Shown here: positions 5,142 through 6,852 of the stretch, piece after piece
Numbering within the stretch: position 1 is the stretch's first letter
Layout: each line of letters begins with the position of its first letter
NCBI GenBank assembly: GCA_030668755.1
Contig: DAOVEW010000051.1
Location: 1-6,852, forward strand
DNA from: Bacillota bacterium
GTDB lineage: Bacteria > Armatimonadota > Hebobacteria > Hebobacterales > Hebobacteraceae
Reading direction: 5' to 3'
Length of the DNA: 6,852 nucleotides
The notes under the pieces: model-generated
Seen by the model: the letters and a program-made list of their open reading frames with translations, nothing else
Told to the model about the DNA's origin: nothing
The model's database searches: none
Made by a program: the position numbers and the translations under genes

Positions 5142-6830
5142 CTAGATCTCGTCTCGCTGGCAGACCCGCATCACTTCTTCGATGGCGGTATTGCCCTCCA
5201 GCACCTTCTGCCGTCCATCGGCCAGGAGCGTACGCATGCCCTTCTCCACGGCGCCCTGCTTGATCTGGTTGGAGGGCGCCTTGTCGATGATTTGCCGGCG
5301 CACCTCCTCATCGACGGGGAGCAGCTCAAACACCCCGATGCGGCCGAGATAGCCCTTCCGACACAGCTCGCAGTGGCCCGTGTGGTACAGGGTTCGCGCG
5401 TCCATCTCGTCCCGGCTCAGCCTGATCTCACGCAGCTCCTCCGGAGTCGGCTCGAAGGCGACCTTGCATCGCGGGCAGAGCGTCCGCACGAGGCGCTGTG
5501 CCAGCACGCCGATGAGCGACGACGCCACCAGGTAAGGCTCGATGCCCATGTCCAGGAGACGGGTAATGGCGCCCGCGGCATCGTTCGTGTGAACTGTGCT
5601 GAACACCAGGTGCCCTGTGAGTGCCGCGTGAATCGCGATACCCGCGGTCTCTCGGTCGCGAATCTCGCCCACCATGATGATGTCGGGGTCCTGCCGCACT
5701 ATGTGGCGAAGTCCGGAGGCGAAGGTCAAGCCGATCTCGGGGCGGACGCCGATCTGGTTCGCCCCCGGCAGCTCGTACTCGACTGGTTCCTCGATTGTGA
5801 TGACCTTCTTCTCGGGCGAGTAGATCTCGTGCAGCGCCGCGTAGAGCGTCGTCGTCTTCCCCGATCCGGTGGGGCCGGTCACGAGGATGATCCCATGAGG
5901 TCGAGAGATGACGCGTCGGAACTGCACGAATGTGTCCTGGGGCATGCCCAGGTCGGTGAGGGCCATGAGCCCCGCCGACCGGTCGAGCAGGCGGATGACA
6001 GCGCTCTCTCCGTGAAGCGTCGGGATAATGGAGACGCGTAGGTCTATCATGCGGGGGCCCAGCTTTATCCGGACGCGGCCGTCCTGGGGCAGGCGGCGTT
6101 CCGCGATGTCCATATCGGACATGATCTTGACGCGAGAAATGATGGCGGGATGCAGATGTCGGGGAGGAGAGGAGGCATCGTGCAGCACGCCGTCCACTCG
6201 GTAGCGGACGCGCAGAGCCCCTTCCTGGGGCTCGACATGGATGTCGGAGGCTCGTTCCTGAATCGCCTGGTGCAGGATCAGGTTGACGAGCTTGATGACC
6301 AGCGCCTCGCGGGCCATCTTCTGGAGATCGGCGATCTCCAGATCCTCTTCCGCGACCTCCTCGGCCTGCATGTCGTCTATGTCGCGGAACATCTTCTGCA
6401 TGTAGGACTGCTCGATGGCCTCGGAGATCTTGCGGGGGCTGGCCACGACCGCCCGAACGTCGCGGCTCGTCAGCAGGCGCAGGTCGTCGAGCACCGTCAC
6501 ATCGAAGGGATCGGCCACGGCCACGACCAGCGTGTGGTCTTCCTCTCGCACGGGGAGAACCTGGTGGCGCATGGCGAACTCGCTCGGGACCTGCGAGAGC
6601 AGCGCCGAGTCCGTGTCCCGATCGATCTCGGCCACGTACTGCAGTCCCAGGTGCCGGGCCACCGCCGAGTAGATATCTTCCTCTCGCGCGACGCCGAGCC
6701 GCACCGCGACCTCGTCGAGCCGCTCCAGCTCGCTGCTACGGGCGGAGGTGATGGTCTCCAATTGCTCTCGGCTGACGACCCCGGCCTCCACCAGCACCTG
6801 GGCCAGTGGATCCCCGGACATCTCGGCCAT
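5142..6830 (-). CDS. gspE: Type II secretion assembly ATPase GspE
   Basis: This 562-residue protein is the cytoplasmic hexameric ATPase that powers pseudopilus assembly. An N-terminal MshEN-type domain (about 7-140) is joined by an acidic linker (148-168) to the N2 domain, which carries ASDIHVEP (194-201) and RYRVDG (209-214). The RecA-like domain has Walker A GPTGSGKTTT (319-328), an Asp box ITIEEPVEYE (344-353), Walker B DPDIIMVGEIRD (381-392) with the catalytic Glu389, and a His box TGHLVFSTVHTND (405-417). A CxxC pair at 452-455 and another at 487-490 form the zinc-binding tetracysteine site of GspE and PilB. All catalytic motifs are intact. The protein is somewhat longer than classical GspE (about 500) and close to PilB size, so its name rests on the pseudopilin genes that follow. 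The ATG at 6830 has AAGGAG seven bases upstream. It is the first gene visible in the operon. Confidence 0.95.
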   Translation of the reverse strand: MAEMSGDPLAQVLVEAGVVSREQLETITSARSSELERLDEVAVRLGVAREEDIYSAVARHLGLQYVAEIDRDTDSALLSQVPSEFAMRHQVLPVREEDHTLVVAVADPFDVTVLDDLRLLTSRDVRAVVASPRKISEAIEQSYMQKMFRDIDDMQAEEVAEEDLEIADLQKMAREALVIKLVNLILHQAIQERASDIHVEPQEGALRVRYRVDGVLHDASSPPRHLHPAIISRVKIMSDMDIAERRLPQDGRVRIKLGPRMIDLRVSIIPTLHGESAVIRLLDRSAGLMALTDLGMPQDTFVQFRRVISRPHGIILVTGPTGSGKTTTLYAALHEIYSPEKKVITIEEPVEYELPGANQIGVRPEIGLTFASGLRHIVRQDPDIIMVGEIRDRETAGIAIHAALTGHLVFSTVHTNDAAGAITRLLDMGIEPYLVASSLIGVLAQRLVRTLCPRCKVAFEPTPEELREIRLSRDEMDARTLYHTGHCELCRKGYLGRIGVFELLPVDEEVRRQIIDKAPSNQIKQGAVEKGMRTLLADGRQKVLEGNTAIEEVMRVCQRDEI

Positions 6831-6837
6831 GCCAGCA

Positions 6838-6843
6838 CTCCTT
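6838..6843 (-). promoter_or_regulatory. Ribosome binding site of gspE
   Basis: The minus strand reads AAGGAG, seven bases before the gspE ATG at 6828-6830. It supports this ATG over the in-frame ATG three codons later. Only nine further bases of upstream sequence are present, so no promoter can be judged. Confidence 0.75.
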
Positions 6844-6852
6844 GGTGAGGAC

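Noticed and set aside
3899..5263. A 454-codon open frame on the plus strand
   Set aside because: It lies antisense to gspF and the end of gspE, both with full family motifs. Its translation is rich in His, Gln and Arg with no recognisable domain, as expected for the reverse of a GC-rich gene.
5139..6041. A 300-codon open frame on the plus strand
   Set aside because: It is antisense to the catalytic half of gspE, including the Walker motifs. No domain or ribosome binding site supports it.
5142..6830. Naming the ATPase PilB (type IV pilus) because of its 562-residue length
   Set aside because: The ATPase motifs do not separate GspE from PilB, but the immediate neighbours gspF, G, H, I, J and K are T2SS-type, especially the GspG C-terminus and GspK. 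GspE is therefore preferred.
6150..6848. A 232-codon open frame on the plus strand
   Set aside because: It is antisense to the N-terminal half of gspE and composed of low-information Asp/His/Leu/Arg sequence typical of a shadow frame.

Overview
The window is one densely packed block of eight co-directional genes, all on the minus strand. They encode the cytoplasmic and inner-membrane core of a type II secretion system (T2SS) or a closely related type IV-filament machine. Reading in the direction of transcription (right to left), the order is gspE (ATPase), gspF (inner-membrane platform), gspG (major pseudopilin), gspH, gspI, gspJ and gspK (minor pseudopilins), then the 5' part of a PilM-like actin-fold gene that runs off the left edge. 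The order E-F-G-H-I-J-K is the classical T2SS order.

The genes are separated by at most 18 bases, and H/I, I/J and J/K overlap by 8, 32 and 38 bases. This suggests a single transcript with translational coupling. No stretch longer than 25 bases lies outside a gene, and there is no RNA gene, mobile element, repeat array, CRISPR or terminator. The promoter must lie to the right of the window. The outer-membrane secretin (GspD), the N/O- or M/C-like assembly proteins and the prepilin peptidase are not visible.

The genes should work together as follows. GspE hydrolyses ATP at the inner membrane and, through GspF, drives assembly of a short GspG filament capped by the H-I-J-K tip complex. The PilM-like protein would be the cytoplasmic adaptor linking the ATPase to the membrane assembly platform. 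Where a proteobacterial T2SS has GspL, the visible part here looks like free-standing PilM of type IV pilus systems, so the locus appears to be a T2SS/T4P hybrid.

The DNA is GC-rich (roughly 60% or more by eye) and five of the eight genes appear to start with GTG. The T2SS core implies a diderm bacterium. The PilM-type adaptor and an unusually large GspK argue against a textbook gammaproteobacterial system and fit a less-studied lineage, but the phylum cannot be fixed from this sequence. The system belongs to a known superfamily. The points of interest are the hybrid composition, atypical motif residues in PilM and GspI, and the repeat architecture of GspK.
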